Assembly: GCF_026427355.1 (NCBI RefSeq)
Contig: NZ_CP102664.1
Coordinates: forward strand, 248,001-312,000
DNA from: Sphingobium sp. JS3065
GTDB lineage: Bacteria > Pseudomonadota > Alphaproteobacteria > Sphingomonadales > Sphingomonadaceae
DNA: 64,000 bases
Direction of reading: 5' to 3'
Shown here: positions 36,694-46,398 of the stretch, one piece after another
How positions within the stretch are numbered: position 1 is the stretch's first letter
How the letters are laid out: each line of letters starts with the position of its first letter
The notes under the pieces: generated by a model
What the model saw: the letters and a program-made list of their open reading frames with translations, nothing else
Databases searched by the model: none
What the model was told of the DNA's origin: nothing
Position numbers and translations under genes: made by a program

Positions 36694-37563
36694 CTATCCC
36701 GCACCTTCCAGCTTGTCCTGCGTCCGCGTCGCGAAATCGCCCGCGTCATGGCGCTCATGGAGCTGCCCCTCCAGCGGCCCGTTCACCTTGTTGACCATCC
36801 GCCCGCGCTTCACCGCGGGCCGCGCATCGATCTGCTCCACCCAGCGCATCACATTCCTGTAGCTGCCGACGTCCAGAAACTCCGCCGCGTCATAGGTCCG
36901 GCCCAGCGCGATCCCGCCATACCAGGGCCAGATCGCCATGTCCGCGATCGTATATTCATCCCCGGCGATATATTCATGCTCCGCCAGTTGCCGGTCCAGC
37001 ACGTCCAACTGCCGCTTCGCCTCCATCGCATAGCGGTTGATCGCATATTCGAACTTCTCCGGCGCATAGGCGTAGAAATGACCGAAGCCCCCGCCCAGCA
37101 GCGGCGCGCTGCCCATCTGCCAGAACAGCCAGTTCAGCGTCTCCGTCCGCCTGGCGGGATCGGCGGGCAGGAAAGCGCCGAACTTTTCGGCCAGATAGAC
37201 CAGGATCGATCCGGATTCGAAAACCCGGCGCGGCGGCGACGCGCCATGGTCCATCAGCGCGGGAATCTTGCTGTTGGGATTCACCGAAACGAAGCCGCTG
37301 CCGAACTGGTCGCCTGCGTTGGTGCGGATCAGCCAGGCGTCATATTCGGCATCCTTGCCCGCCTCCAGCAACTCTTCCAGCATGATCGTCACCTTCTGCC
37401 CATTGGGCGTGGCGAGCGAATAAAGTTGCAGCGGATGCTTGCCGACCGGCAGCGCCCTGTCATGGGTCGGACCCGCGATCGGGCGGTTGATGTTGGCGAA
37501 CGCGCCGCCGCTTTCCTTGTCCCAGGTCCAGACCCGCGGCGGAATATAGCTTTTGTCGGTCAT
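36694..37563 (-). CDS. yghU: Glutathione S-transferase, YghU-type disulfide-bond oxidoreductase
   Basis: 289 residues, matching the YghU/Nu-class length. Conserved sequences are YIPPRVWTWD, GGAFANINRPIAGPTH, QLYSLATPNGQKVTIMLEEL (thioredoxin-fold start), GDQFGSGFVSVNPNSKIPAL and the C-terminal GHFYAYAPEKFEYAINRY and ADMAIWPWYGG. Family enzymes bind two glutathiones and reduce disulfides or organic peroxides. The ATG at 37563 has AAAGGGGA upstream. It is convergent with the Nudix gene. Confidence 0.92.
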   Translation of the reverse strand: MTDKSYIPPRVWTWDKESGGAFANINRPIAGPTHDRALPVGKHPLQLYSLATPNGQKVTIMLEELLEAGKDAEYDAWLIRTNAGDQFGSGFVSVNPNSKIPALMDHGASPPRRVFESGSILVYLAEKFGAFLPADPARRTETLNWLFWQMGSAPLLGGGFGHFYAYAPEKFEYAINRYAMEAKRQLDVLDRQLAEHEYIAGDEYTIADMAIWPWYGGIALGRTYDAAEFLDVGSYRNVMRWVEQIDARPAVKRGRMVNKVNGPLEGQLHERHDAGDFATRTQDKLEGAG

Positions 37564-37757
37564 GCAGGCGGTCCCCTTTGAAGACTTCGAACAAGGTCGG
37601 TGGGCGGGCATAGGGCTTTCCACCGGCATGGCTAGGTAATGACCGTCCGCACCCGATACAAACCTGCGCGCATAAAAAATGAACGGCCCAGGGGGAGGCC
37701 GCCCTTTCGCGCCGCCTTCCGGAAATAGCTGGGTCCGAAAAAATTTGGCGGGCGGCT

Positions 37758-37787
37758 CTTGATCGCCGGATCGGTCCGTCCATATAA
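37758..37787 (+). promoter_or_regulatory. Sigma-32-like heat-shock promoter of groESL
   Basis: CTTGAT (37758-37763) and CCATATAA (37780-37787), separated by 16 nt, resemble the RpoH -35 CTTGAA and -10 CCCATNT elements. It lies directly upstream of the CIRCE operator, so transcription would start at or in the operator. Confidence 0.6.
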
Positions 37788-37794
37788 ATGGGCG

Positions 37795-37821
37795 CTAGCA
37801 CTCCCCAGACTGGAGTGCTAA
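37795..37821 (+). promoter_or_regulatory. CIRCE operator (HrcA binding site)
   Basis: CTAGCACTC-N9-GAGTGCTAA, one mismatch from the consensus TTAGCACTC-N9-GAGTGCTAA. It lies 96 nt upstream of groES and predicts HrcA repression of groESL. hrcA is not in the window. Confidence 0.95.
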
Positions 37822-37917
37822 CAGACACGAGTTCATCGGGAGAAGGAGCCGGAGTCGTCGTCCATGGCGGTTCCACCCCATCCCATTTAACGTCGTAAAG
37901 AGGGAAAGGCACTCAAC

Positions 37918-38205
37918 ATGGCATTTCGTCCGTTGCATGACCGCGTTCTCGTCCGCCGCGTGGAAGCGGAAGAGAAGACTGCCGGCGGCATCATCATCCC
38001 CGACACCGCCAAGGAAAAGCCGCAGGAAGGCGAAATCGTCGCCGTCGGCACCGGTTCCAAGGCCGAAGACGGCAAGGTCACTCCGCTGGACGTCAAGGCG
38101 GGCGACCGCGTCCTGTTCGGCAAATGGTCGGGCACCGAGGTCAAGGTCGACGGTGAAGACCTGCTGATCATGAAGGAATCGGACATTCTGGGCGTCGTCG
38201 CCTAA
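37918..38205 (+). CDS. groES: Co-chaperonin GroES
   Basis: 95 residues, standard length. Motifs are [22 protein letters not shown] (the mobile loop follows), [20 protein letters not shown] and [20 protein letters not shown]. It forms the heptameric lid of GroEL. Expressed with groEL under CIRCE and probably sigma-32 control. Confidence 0.97.
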   Translation: MAFRPLHDRVLVRRVEAEEKTAGGIIIPDTAKEKPQEGEIVAVGTGSKAEDGKVTPLDVKAGDRVLFGKWSGTEVKVDGEDLLIMKESDILGVVA

Positions 38206-38218
38206 ACCGATCGCTGAT

Positions 38219-39964
<1,746 letters not shown>

Positions 39965-39986
39965 GTCCTGCCCTCAAGCGAAACAG

Positions 39987-40016
39987 AAAAGGCCGGCGGA
40001 TTGCTCCGCCGGCCTT
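39987..40016 (+). terminator. Rho-independent terminator of groESL
   Basis: Stem AAGGCCGGCGGA pairs with TCCGCCGGCCTT around a short loop (TTGC), followed by a T run (TTTTTG). It begins about 22 nt after the groEL stop. Confidence 0.93.
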
Positions 40017-40089
40017 TTTGTTTTGGACGTTTTGGGTGGAAAGCCGACATTCGGAGCGCCCTGCGTGAAGGGCTCCGAACTAAGTTCGA

Positions 40090-40473
40090 TTAGGCGGAAC
40101 GGTGAAGCGCGCAAAGCTTGTTGCCAGCGGGGTCACGCAAGTAAGCAAGGTAAAGCTTTCCCGCTACTCCCATATCGCGGACGCCCGGGGCGTCTTCGCA
40201 AGTCGTGCCACCTGCGGCCAGACCAGCGGCATGCCAGGCATTTGCCTGCTCAGGCGACGCGACTGCAAAGCCGATAGTTCCTCCGTTTGCAGGGGTGGCC
40301 TCCTCCCCGTTTATCGGCTTAGTTATGGCAAAAATGCCTGAATTGGTGAAATAGAAGATGCGGCCCTTGTCATCCGCGTTACCAGCCGGAACACCAATGG
40401 CGCCAAGCGTCGCATCGTAGAACTTCTTCGAAGCCTCAACATCATTCGCACCAACCATGATATGACTGAACAC
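40090..40473 (-). CDS. VOC-family (glyoxalase/bleomycin-resistance fold) protein
   Basis: 127 residues with the vicinal oxygen chelate pattern: MFSHIMVGANDVEASKKFYD at the start, GTIGFAVASPEQANAWHAA in the middle and YLRDPAGNKLCALH at the end. Metal-ligand positions are H4 and the terminal acidic/His residues, typical of small single-domain VOC proteins related to lyases. Its base composition is less GC-rich than the neighbours. No substrate can be assigned. Confidence 0.85.
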   Translation of the reverse strand: MFSHIMVGANDVEASKKFYDATLGAIGVPAGNADDKGRIFYFTNSGIFAITKPINGEEATPANGGTIGFAVASPEQANAWHAAGLAAGGTTCEDAPGVRDMGVAGKLYLAYLRDPAGNKLCALHRSA

Positions 40474-40910
40474 AGCTTGTCTCTCCTGCTACATATGACG
40501 GAATGCCGATCTGCTCCGCCTTACCACTGGATGCATCAAACTGGACGGAGTGTCGATCCAAACGGTTGCCGGGCCTTGGTAGCGAGGGATTAAGGCGGAA
40601 AGAACCGTCCGCCATTGGTCGCTTTCAGACCTCCTTTCAATCATCCGACCCCGAACGTGGAGGACTGGCTAAGGATATGCGTTGCCCAATGGCTACAGGA
40701 TTCAGAAAAACATCCTATTCCGCCGATTGGGCAGGATTGTGCCTGTCCTATTTCGCGCCAACGGGTCTAATCCGCATCCTTCTTTGAAACGTCCGACACA
40801 TCGTCACCATGCATATACGCGCGCGCAGGCGCGCGCGCGTACACTGTGAACTTCGACGTAAAATGGCCGTTAGCTGAAATTCGGCGGCATCCCGAAAGTC
40901 CCGCCCCTGC
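40474..40910. other. Lower-GC intergenic stretch with alternating CG palindrome
   Basis: 437 nt without a supported gene, noticeably poorer in GC than the rest of the window and with codon patterns unlike the surrounding genes. It contains a near-perfect palindrome of alternating purine-pyrimidine sequence, TACGCGCGCGC-AG-GCGCGCGCGCGTA (40816-40841). A 94-codon frame at 40503-40787 has no recognisable family. The stretch may be a remnant of acquired DNA. Confidence 0.5.
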
Positions 40911-43583
40911 TTACTGGCGCAGCCTCTCAATCGCCTGGGCAAGCGCCACATAGAGCTTGCCCATATCCGACGACAGGATCGCAACCCCCAGCGCGTTGCC
41001 GTCGCGGGCCGACAGGATGATCCGCAGCATCGATTCGAAATCGTGGATATATCGGTTCACATGATCCTGAAATTCAGGGTCATTGTCGTAATGCAGCGCA
41101 ATTTCGCGGGATTCGCCTGCATCCAGCAGCTTCACCGCCCGGCGCGTGAACACGCCGCGGTCGCCCTTCAGATACGCCGACCAGGCCGAATCCGTCACAT
41201 CGTTGGACAGGATTTTCGAAACGTCGATCGCCGTGCTGTTCAGCGATTCGATGATCAGCGCGGAGCGGCGGGCGAAATGGTCGCGATCGCGATCCTCGGC
41301 GGCGCGTTCGGCCTCCTCGATCCGCGCCTCGACGCTGGCGCTGGTGTCCGCGATGGTCAGAAGCTGGCGGGTCAGGCGGTCGGATGCCTGGTGCGCCGCC
41401 TTCACCGCCTCCTCGGCTACCTTGGCGATCATCTCGATCTGCGCGGCGACCTTTTCGCCAATGACGCGCTGCATCGCCTCTTCGCTGGCGTCGGCCAGCG
41501 ATTGAGCCGCTTCGGGAATGGCGCGGCTCAATGCCTGGCGAGCGCGCTCGGCGGCCTGGTCGGCGGTATCCTTGACGCGCAGCAGGGCGGTGACCAGCAG
41601 CGGACCCGCTCCCTCGGTGATGCGGGTGGCGTCCTGATGCGCATTGTCGAGCGCGGTGCGCAGCTTTTCCACCAGTTCGCGATTGGCGTCGACGCCGCTC
41701 TGCGTGCTTTCCAGCCACTCGGTCAGGCGGCGGCCCTGTCCGCGCAGCAGTTCCTCCGCCTCCTGCGTGCGGCCGAGCAGCGCTTCGGAGATCGCCTCCA
41801 GCCGCTCCATTTCCGGCGCGGCGCTGTCCAGCAAAGTGCGGCTGGTCTCGATCCGTCCGTTGAACCGCTGGAGCGCGGCGGGGAAGGTTTCGTCCAGTTC
41901 CCGCACGCTGGAATCGAGCGCCACCATCAGCGTCTCGGCGCTGCCGATCAGCTTTTCGGCGGTCAACCCACCAGCCGCCAGCGCCGAATCGATGCGCTGC
42001 GTCTCGGTCGTCAGTCGGGAAAGAGCGTCGGTCAGCCGCTCGTTGCGGGCCAGCGCGGATTGTTCCATCGCCGCGAAACGGGATTGCGCGGAATCGAGCG
42101 CGTCATCCAGACTGCCCTGAAGGCCGGAGACAAGCGCCCGCTGCCCTTCGACCAGATCGTTGATCTGATGCAGGCGGCTTTCGATCTCGCCCACCTGATC
42201 CCCCAGATTGGTGACGGTTTCATCGCCAATCGCCTCTATGCTGCTGCGCGAGCGGGCGATCAGCGCCTCCAGCGCCTCGCTGTGCCGGGCGACGCTATCG
42301 TCCGTCAGCCTGATGCCTTCCTGCGTCTGCGCGATGGCCGCTTCCACCCGCTGACGCAGTTCGGCTTCGACGGTTTCGGCGTCACGCGACAGGATGGAGA
42401 GCGCGGATTGGCTGGTCGCGGCGATCCCGGCCTGCGCGCCCTCGATCAGCGATTTGAGCGACAGGGCCTGGGCGGTCAGGTTCGCGTCGACCGCCGCCAT
42501 GGTTTCCTGCGCCCTGCCATGGGTGGTTTCCAGGCGATGCAGCACGTCTATTTCGACGCGGTTCAATTCCTGAGTCAGCAGGGCGATGACCGACTGGGTC
42601 GTTTCCGCGATGTCCGCCTTCGTGCGATCGGTCAGGCCGCTCAGCGCGAGCGACTTCTGCTCGATATCGAGGACGCTTTCCTCCATCGCCTTGCGCGCGC
42701 TCTGCGCCGTCGCCTCGATCCGGCCCGACGCCACGTCCGCCATGCCGGTCACCTCCTGCGTGGCGGAACGGGTGACTTCCTGAATCTCGGTGAGCTGGCC
42801 TGACAGGCTCTTGGTCGCGGAAAGGGTGCGGGCGCGGGCATCGTCCGACAATTCGCCCAGCGCACGCAGCCGCGCCTCCAGCGTGTCGATGCGTTCCGAC
42901 AGGGCATGGCCGTTGTCGACGATCTGCGCCGACATGCGGGTGGCGCGATCCTCCAGTTCCGGGATGGAGGCGACCAGAGCCTCCATCCGCTGGACCAGGG
43001 CAATGCCGGCGCGTTCGGCGGCTTCGGCGCGTTCGGCGGTGCTGTCGGCGCGGCTCGCGATCAGTTCCGCCGACGCTTCCATATTGCTGCTGGCGGCGGC
43101 GCCATAGCTGTCGAGCAGTTCGGCCTGATCCTGCATCGTCTGGCGGGCTGTTTCCAACTGCCCGGCGATTCGGCCCAGCCGCAGTTCCAGCAGTTCCGCT
43201 TCCGTCCGCAAGGCCCGCGCAGTGTCGAGATAGCGGCGCGCTTCGCCCCGGCTGTTCCGCAGCAGCAGCAGATAGCAGACGCCAAGCAGGATGAGCGGCA
43301 CGAGGATGGTCGCGACCAGGCCCGGCCACGCCGCGGGACCGGCACGCCATTGCCCGGACGACAGCGTGGCCCAGCCGGCAAAGCCGATCCAGGCGAGACC
43401 GGCGGCAAGCAGCGCCCACTGCGTGCCGTGCATGCCATGGCCCTGCCGATCCGCGAAGCCGCTTTCCTCATCCAGATCCAGAACGGCCTGTTTCAGTAGC
43501 AAGGTGTCATCCGCTTGCGATGCGTCCTGCGCCGATGTTTCGGCGTTGCGCCAGAATTCGACGATTGTGCTGCCCCCGTTCAT
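40911..43583 (-). CDS. Large membrane-anchored coiled-coil protein
   Basis: 890 residues from the ATG at 43583 (upstream in-frame codons are ignored). Two transmembrane helices lie at about 55-74 and 88-108, after a 50-residue acidic N-terminal tail. From 110 to about 760 the sequence is almost wholly heptad-like, rich in Ala, Glu, Arg, Ser and Thr, with repeating ALS/ETTQ segments resembling chemoreceptor or apolipoprotein-like helices. A compact C-terminal domain (about 765-890: ALIIESLNSTAIDVSKILSN, AWSAYLKGDRGVFTRRAVKLL, NRYIHDFESMLRIILSARDG) appears conserved among alphaproteobacteria. The rod probably lies in the cytoplasm, and function is unknown; a scaffold or cell-envelope/division role is a guess. 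Divergent from the Hpt-like gene. Confidence 0.85.
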   Translation of the reverse strand: MNGGSTIVEFWRNAETSAQDASQADDTLLLKQAVLDLDEESGFADRQGHGMHGTQWALLAAGLAWIGFAGWATLSSGQWRAGPAAWPGLVATILVPLILLGVCYLLLLRNSRGEARRYLDTARALRTEAELLELRLGRIAGQLETARQTMQDQAELLDSYGAAASSNMEASAELIASRADSTAERAEAAERAGIALVQRMEALVASIPELEDRATRMSAQIVDNGHALSERIDTLEARLRALGELSDDARARTLSATKSLSGQLTEIQEVTRSATQEVTGMADVASGRIEATAQSARKAMEESVLDIEQKSLALSGLTDRTKADIAETTQSVIALLTQELNRVEIDVLHRLETTHGRAQETMAAVDANLTAQALSLKSLIEGAQAGIAATSQSALSILSRDAETVEAELRQRVEAAIAQTQEGIRLTDDSVARHSEALEALIARSRSSIEAIGDETVTNLGDQVGEIESRLHQINDLVEGQRALVSGLQGSLDDALDSAQSRFAAMEQSALARNERLTDALSRLTTETQRIDSALAAGGLTAEKLIGSAETLMVALDSSVRELDETFPAALQRFNGRIETSRTLLDSAAPEMERLEAISEALLGRTQEAEELLRGQGRRLTEWLESTQSGVDANRELVEKLRTALDNAHQDATRITEGAGPLLVTALLRVKDTADQAAERARQALSRAIPEAAQSLADASEEAMQRVIGEKVAAQIEMIAKVAEEAVKAAHQASDRLTRQLLTIADTSASVEARIEEAERAAEDRDRDHFARRSALIIESLNSTAIDVSKILSNDVTDSAWSAYLKGDRGVFTRRAVKLLDAGESREIALHYDNDPEFQDHVNRYIHDFESMLRIILSARDGNALGVAILSSDMGKLYVALAQAIERLRQ

Positions 43584-43664
43584 GCTTCCTATCCTAGCAG
43601 CTTTTCCGCGCACGAAAATGCCCTGTTACCAAAACTTAACGCAAGCCAGATAGCGTTCGACCCC

Positions 43665-43973
43665 ATGTCCTATGATCCAGGCGCCCTGAACGCGGCTCTT
43701 GCCGCTGCTGTCGGTGACGACAGATTGTTGATTGAGGAGCTGCGCGCCGTCTTCATGGAAAGCGCGAAGCGGCAGGTCGATCTGCTCGGGCGCGCCCGTT
43801 GCGACGCCAATTGGCAACTCGCCGCCTGGCGGCTGAAGGGGCTGGCGGCGAGTTTCGGCCTGACCGGCCTGATGGCGACGGCCGATGAAGCGGCCGATGC
43901 CGCGCCCGGCGACCCGCGCATCCTGCGGCGGTTGCGGGCGATGCTCGACGACCTGACGCAGGGCAATGCGTGA
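43665..43973 (+). CDS. Hpt-domain-like protein lacking the phospho-histidine
   Basis: 102 residues of helical sequence. The Hpt core motif A-H-x-L-K-G is present as QLAAWRLKGLAASFGLTGL, with W55 where the phosphorylated histidine should be. The rest (LIEELRAVFMESAKRQVDLL before, ATADEAADAAPGD and RRLRAMLDDL after) fits the four-helix Hpt bundle. Without the histidine it cannot relay phosphate in the usual way and may bind a receiver or kinase as a decoy. It opens a four-gene plus-strand group. Confidence 0.75.
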   Translation: MSYDPGALNAALAAAVGDDRLLIEELRAVFMESAKRQVDLLGRARCDANWQLAAWRLKGLAASFGLTGLMATADEAADAAPGDPRILRRLRAMLDDLTQGNA

Positions 43974-44044
43974 CGCTGCTTGCGTGATCGCTGCCGCCTT
44001 GTAACAAGGTGGATCGAACAATAATCGGGTCGGTTTCATCACGC

Positions 44045-45211
44045 ATGACTTTTGCGGCAATTCTCAGCGCCAACCGGGCGAGCGGCGATTCCGGCGGAAC
44101 GTTGCGCGCCAGCCTGCATTTCGCGGGGCAGACGCTGGTGGAATATCAGGCGCGGCAGGCGGTGCGCGCCGGGGCGGACCGCGTCATGATCCTGGTCAGC
44201 ACCATCACCCCGGCTCTGTCGCAGGCGGTCGACCGGCTGTCGGCGGACGGCATCGCCGTTGCCCTGGTGCGCGACATGGTGTCCATGGTGCGCGATGCGC
44301 CGCGCGACGCCGATACGCTGCTGGTGGCCGATGGCGCGATCATCGGACAGGGCTGTTTCGATGCGCTGGCCGGGCAGGATGGCAACGCCCTTCTGGTGGC
44401 GGACGACAGCCGGGCCAGCGCGCCGTTCGAACGGATCGATGCCGGTCAGCGCTGGGCGGGGCTGGCGCGGGTCACCCCGGACCTGCTGTTCAGCACGCTC
44501 GACATGATCGGCGACTGGGATCTGGCGCTGACCCTGGTGCGCGCCGCGGTGCAGGCCGGGGCGCGGCGCGTCACCGTGCCGCAGGACGATCTGCTGGAAG
44601 GCCGGGTTGCGCTGGTCGAAACGCAGGAACAGGCCGATCTGGCGGCGCAGGCGGTGCTTTCCCACGGCCCGCGGCAACGGCGGGTGCGCGGCGCGGCGGA
44701 ACATTATCTGCTGGCCCCGGCGGCGCGGCTGATCAGCCCGGCGCTGATGCGCATGCAGGTTCCCGCCATGCAGGTGCGGATCGCGGCGATGGCGCTGGGG
44801 GCGATCGCGCTGGTGCCGATCGAACTGTTCTGGACCGGGGCGGGCTTTTGCCTGTTGCTGCTGTCGCTGTTGATGGCGGAAACCGCCGACCGGCTGGACG
44901 AGATGGCTTTGCGGCCGCTGCCTGCAGGTTGGCTGGCCTTTGTCGCGCCGGCTTTCGCGGTGGGCGGGATAGCCCTGGCGGGGGGAGGATCGACCCCGGC
45001 CTATCTGGCGCTGATGCTGGCGATCATCCAGTTGGCGGACCGTTGGGACAGGGTGGGCGCGGCGCGGGCGTGGATGATCTTCACGCCCGCCAGCGCGCTG
45101 CTTCCGTTGCTGGCGGCATCGCTTGCCGGGGCGCTGGCGCCGATGATCGAACTGGCTATGCTGTGCGCCATCGCGTCCGCCGGAACGATGATCCTGTCGC
45201 GCCGGGGTTAG
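44045..45211 (+). CDS. Nucleotidyltransferase-like domain fused to a polytopic membrane domain
   Basis: 388 residues. The N-terminal 210 residues resemble a sugar-phosphate nucleotidyltransferase fold (FAGQTLVEYQARQAVRAGADRVMILVS, LLVADGAIIGQGCF, NALLVADDS), but the GxGxRxxP nucleotide loop is not obvious. The C-terminal half has five or six hydrophobic helices from about residue 245, and lacks the D-x2-DG-x2-AR motif of CDP-alcohol phosphotransferases, though the layout recalls the fused inositol-lipid enzymes. The start at 44045 is chosen after the region of homology. Function unknown. Confidence 0.6.
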   Translation: MTFAAILSANRASGDSGGTLRASLHFAGQTLVEYQARQAVRAGADRVMILVSTITPALSQAVDRLSADGIAVALVRDMVSMVRDAPRDADTLLVADGAIIGQGCFDALAGQDGNALLVADDSRASAPFERIDAGQRWAGLARVTPDLLFSTLDMIGDWDLALTLVRAAVQAGARRVTVPQDDLLEGRVALVETQEQADLAAQAVLSHGPRQRRVRGAAEHYLLAPAARLISPALMRMQVPAMQVRIAAMALGAIALVPIELFWTGAGFCLLLLSLLMAETADRLDEMALRPLPAGWLAFVAPAFAVGGIALAGGGSTPAYLALMLAIIQLADRWDRVGAARAWMIFTPASALLPLLAASLAGALAPMIELAMLCAIASAGTMILSRRG

Positions 45212-45253
45212 CGATTTCCAGTCATCGGTTCGATCGGACCGAAAACCGCTCCA
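45211..45253. repeat. Short relative of the 25741 dispersed repeat
   Basis: GCGATTTCCAGTCA ... GAAAACCGCTCC matches the two ends of the element at 25741-25847, with the middle replaced by the dyad TCGGTTCGATCGGACCGA. It starts at the stop codon of the preceding gene. Confidence 0.7.
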
Positions 45254-45300
45254 GGCGATTTTGCCCGTTACGGTTTAGTGCATTTTAACGACGTGCCCTT

Positions 45301-46398
45301 ATGCTGGCCGATATGAGCGCCTTTTCGTCCCCGATCGGACCGACCCAGGCGGATAGCTGGCCGATGGCGCGAGTCATGGCGGGCATGTCCGCCGTTCCCG
45401 TCGGCCATGCCATTGATCTGGCGTTTTTCTTTCCCGATGAAGGGCTGGATCGGCACGATGCGCTGGTGGCGGAAACCCGGCGGCATCTGGGCGGATGCCT
45501 GACCGCGATCGAGATCGGATTGCGGCTGGCGCTGGAGGAAACGCCGGAAATCGCGGCGGCGCTGGCGCAATGGCCGCATCCGGTCTGCTGGCCGACCCTG
45601 TGCGCGCAGCCGACCCTGTTGGGACCGGCGTTGCTCGCCCATATGCGGATGCGGGGCGGGATCAGCCTGATGCTGCGCCAATATGGCGGGCCGGATGGCA
45701 ATCCCGGCGGCGAATCGGAAGCGGAATCGCTGTTCCCCGCCGACGACCCGGTGCTGGGCGATGCCTGGGCCGCCCTGATGCTGGCCGAGGGGCGATGGCT
45801 GATGACCGGGGCGGACGATCAGCCGATGCAGCCAGACCTGCCCGCGCACTTCTTTTCCGAGCTGTTGTGGACGGCCGCCGCCAGCCTGGCTGCGATCGTC
45901 CAGCGGAGCGGCCTGATCGAACCCGATGCGGTGGTGCCACTGGTGGAGGCGGCGGCGCAGCGGCTGCTCATGCGGCATGATGAGGCTTCCGGGCCGGTCG
46001 CGGCGGCCGACCGGCTGGTCCGCCAGTTGGGCGCGGGGGCCGATGCGCCGGAATTGATGGGCGCCGCCCTGGGGCAGAGGCAGTTCCTGCTGTTCGCCGC
46101 GCTGGCCGGGCGGCGGCTGCGGATGGACAGCGCGCAGGTCGCCGACATATTGGTGACGGGACCGATCGCGCAGGTCGCCACGCTCTGCCGCGCGCTGGGC
46201 GGATCGGATGCGGATTACCGGCATCTGCTGCTGGCGTTGCGGCCGGTGCGGCCGTCCTTGTCCGATGCGGCGATCGTCGGAGAGGCGATGCGCTATCAGG
46301 ATCTGACGATGGCGCAGGCCGATATCGTCGTGAGCGCCCTGCGTGCTCCGGCGGCGCTGCGGGCCAGGCTGGACCATCTGCGGCGGATCAGCGGTTGA
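45301..46398 (+). CDS. DUF2336-family protein
   Basis: 365 residues, almost wholly alpha-helical, with the HEAT-like helical pairs of the alphaproteobacterial DUF2336 family (RHLGGCLTAIEIGLRLALEE, LLWTAAASLAAIVQRSG, AQVATLCRALGGSDADYRHL). The start is either 45301 or 45313; the first is reported. The stop overlaps the next start (TGATG), so it is coupled to the kinase-like gene. Function is not established; the family often adjoins signal-transduction genes. Confidence 0.8.
   Translation: MLADMSAFSSPIGPTQADSWPMARVMAGMSAVPVGHAIDLAFFFPDEGLDRHDALVAETRRHLGGCLTAIEIGLRLALEETPEIAAALAQWPHPVCWPTLCAQPTLLGPALLAHMRMRGGISLMLRQYGGPDGNPGGESEAESLFPADDPVLGDAWAALMLAEGRWLMTGADDQPMQPDLPAHFFSELLWTAAASLAAIVQRSGLIEPDAVVPLVEAAAQRLLMRHDEASGPVAAADRLVRQLGAGADAPELMGAALGQRQFLLFAALAGRRLRMDSAQVADILVTGPIAQVATLCRALGGSDADYRHLLLALRPVRPSLSDAAIVGEAMRYQDLTMAQADIVVSALRAPAALRARLDHLRRISG

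Noticed and set aside
40503..40787. A 94-codon frame in the low-GC gap
   Set aside because: No ribosome site, no family and no codon bias like the neighbouring genes.
41043..42803. A 586-codon plus-strand frame opposite the coiled-coil gene
   Set aside because: The minus strand shows heptad periodicity, membrane helices and a conserved C-terminal domain; the plus-strand product is Arg/Gly/Gln-rich with no domain.
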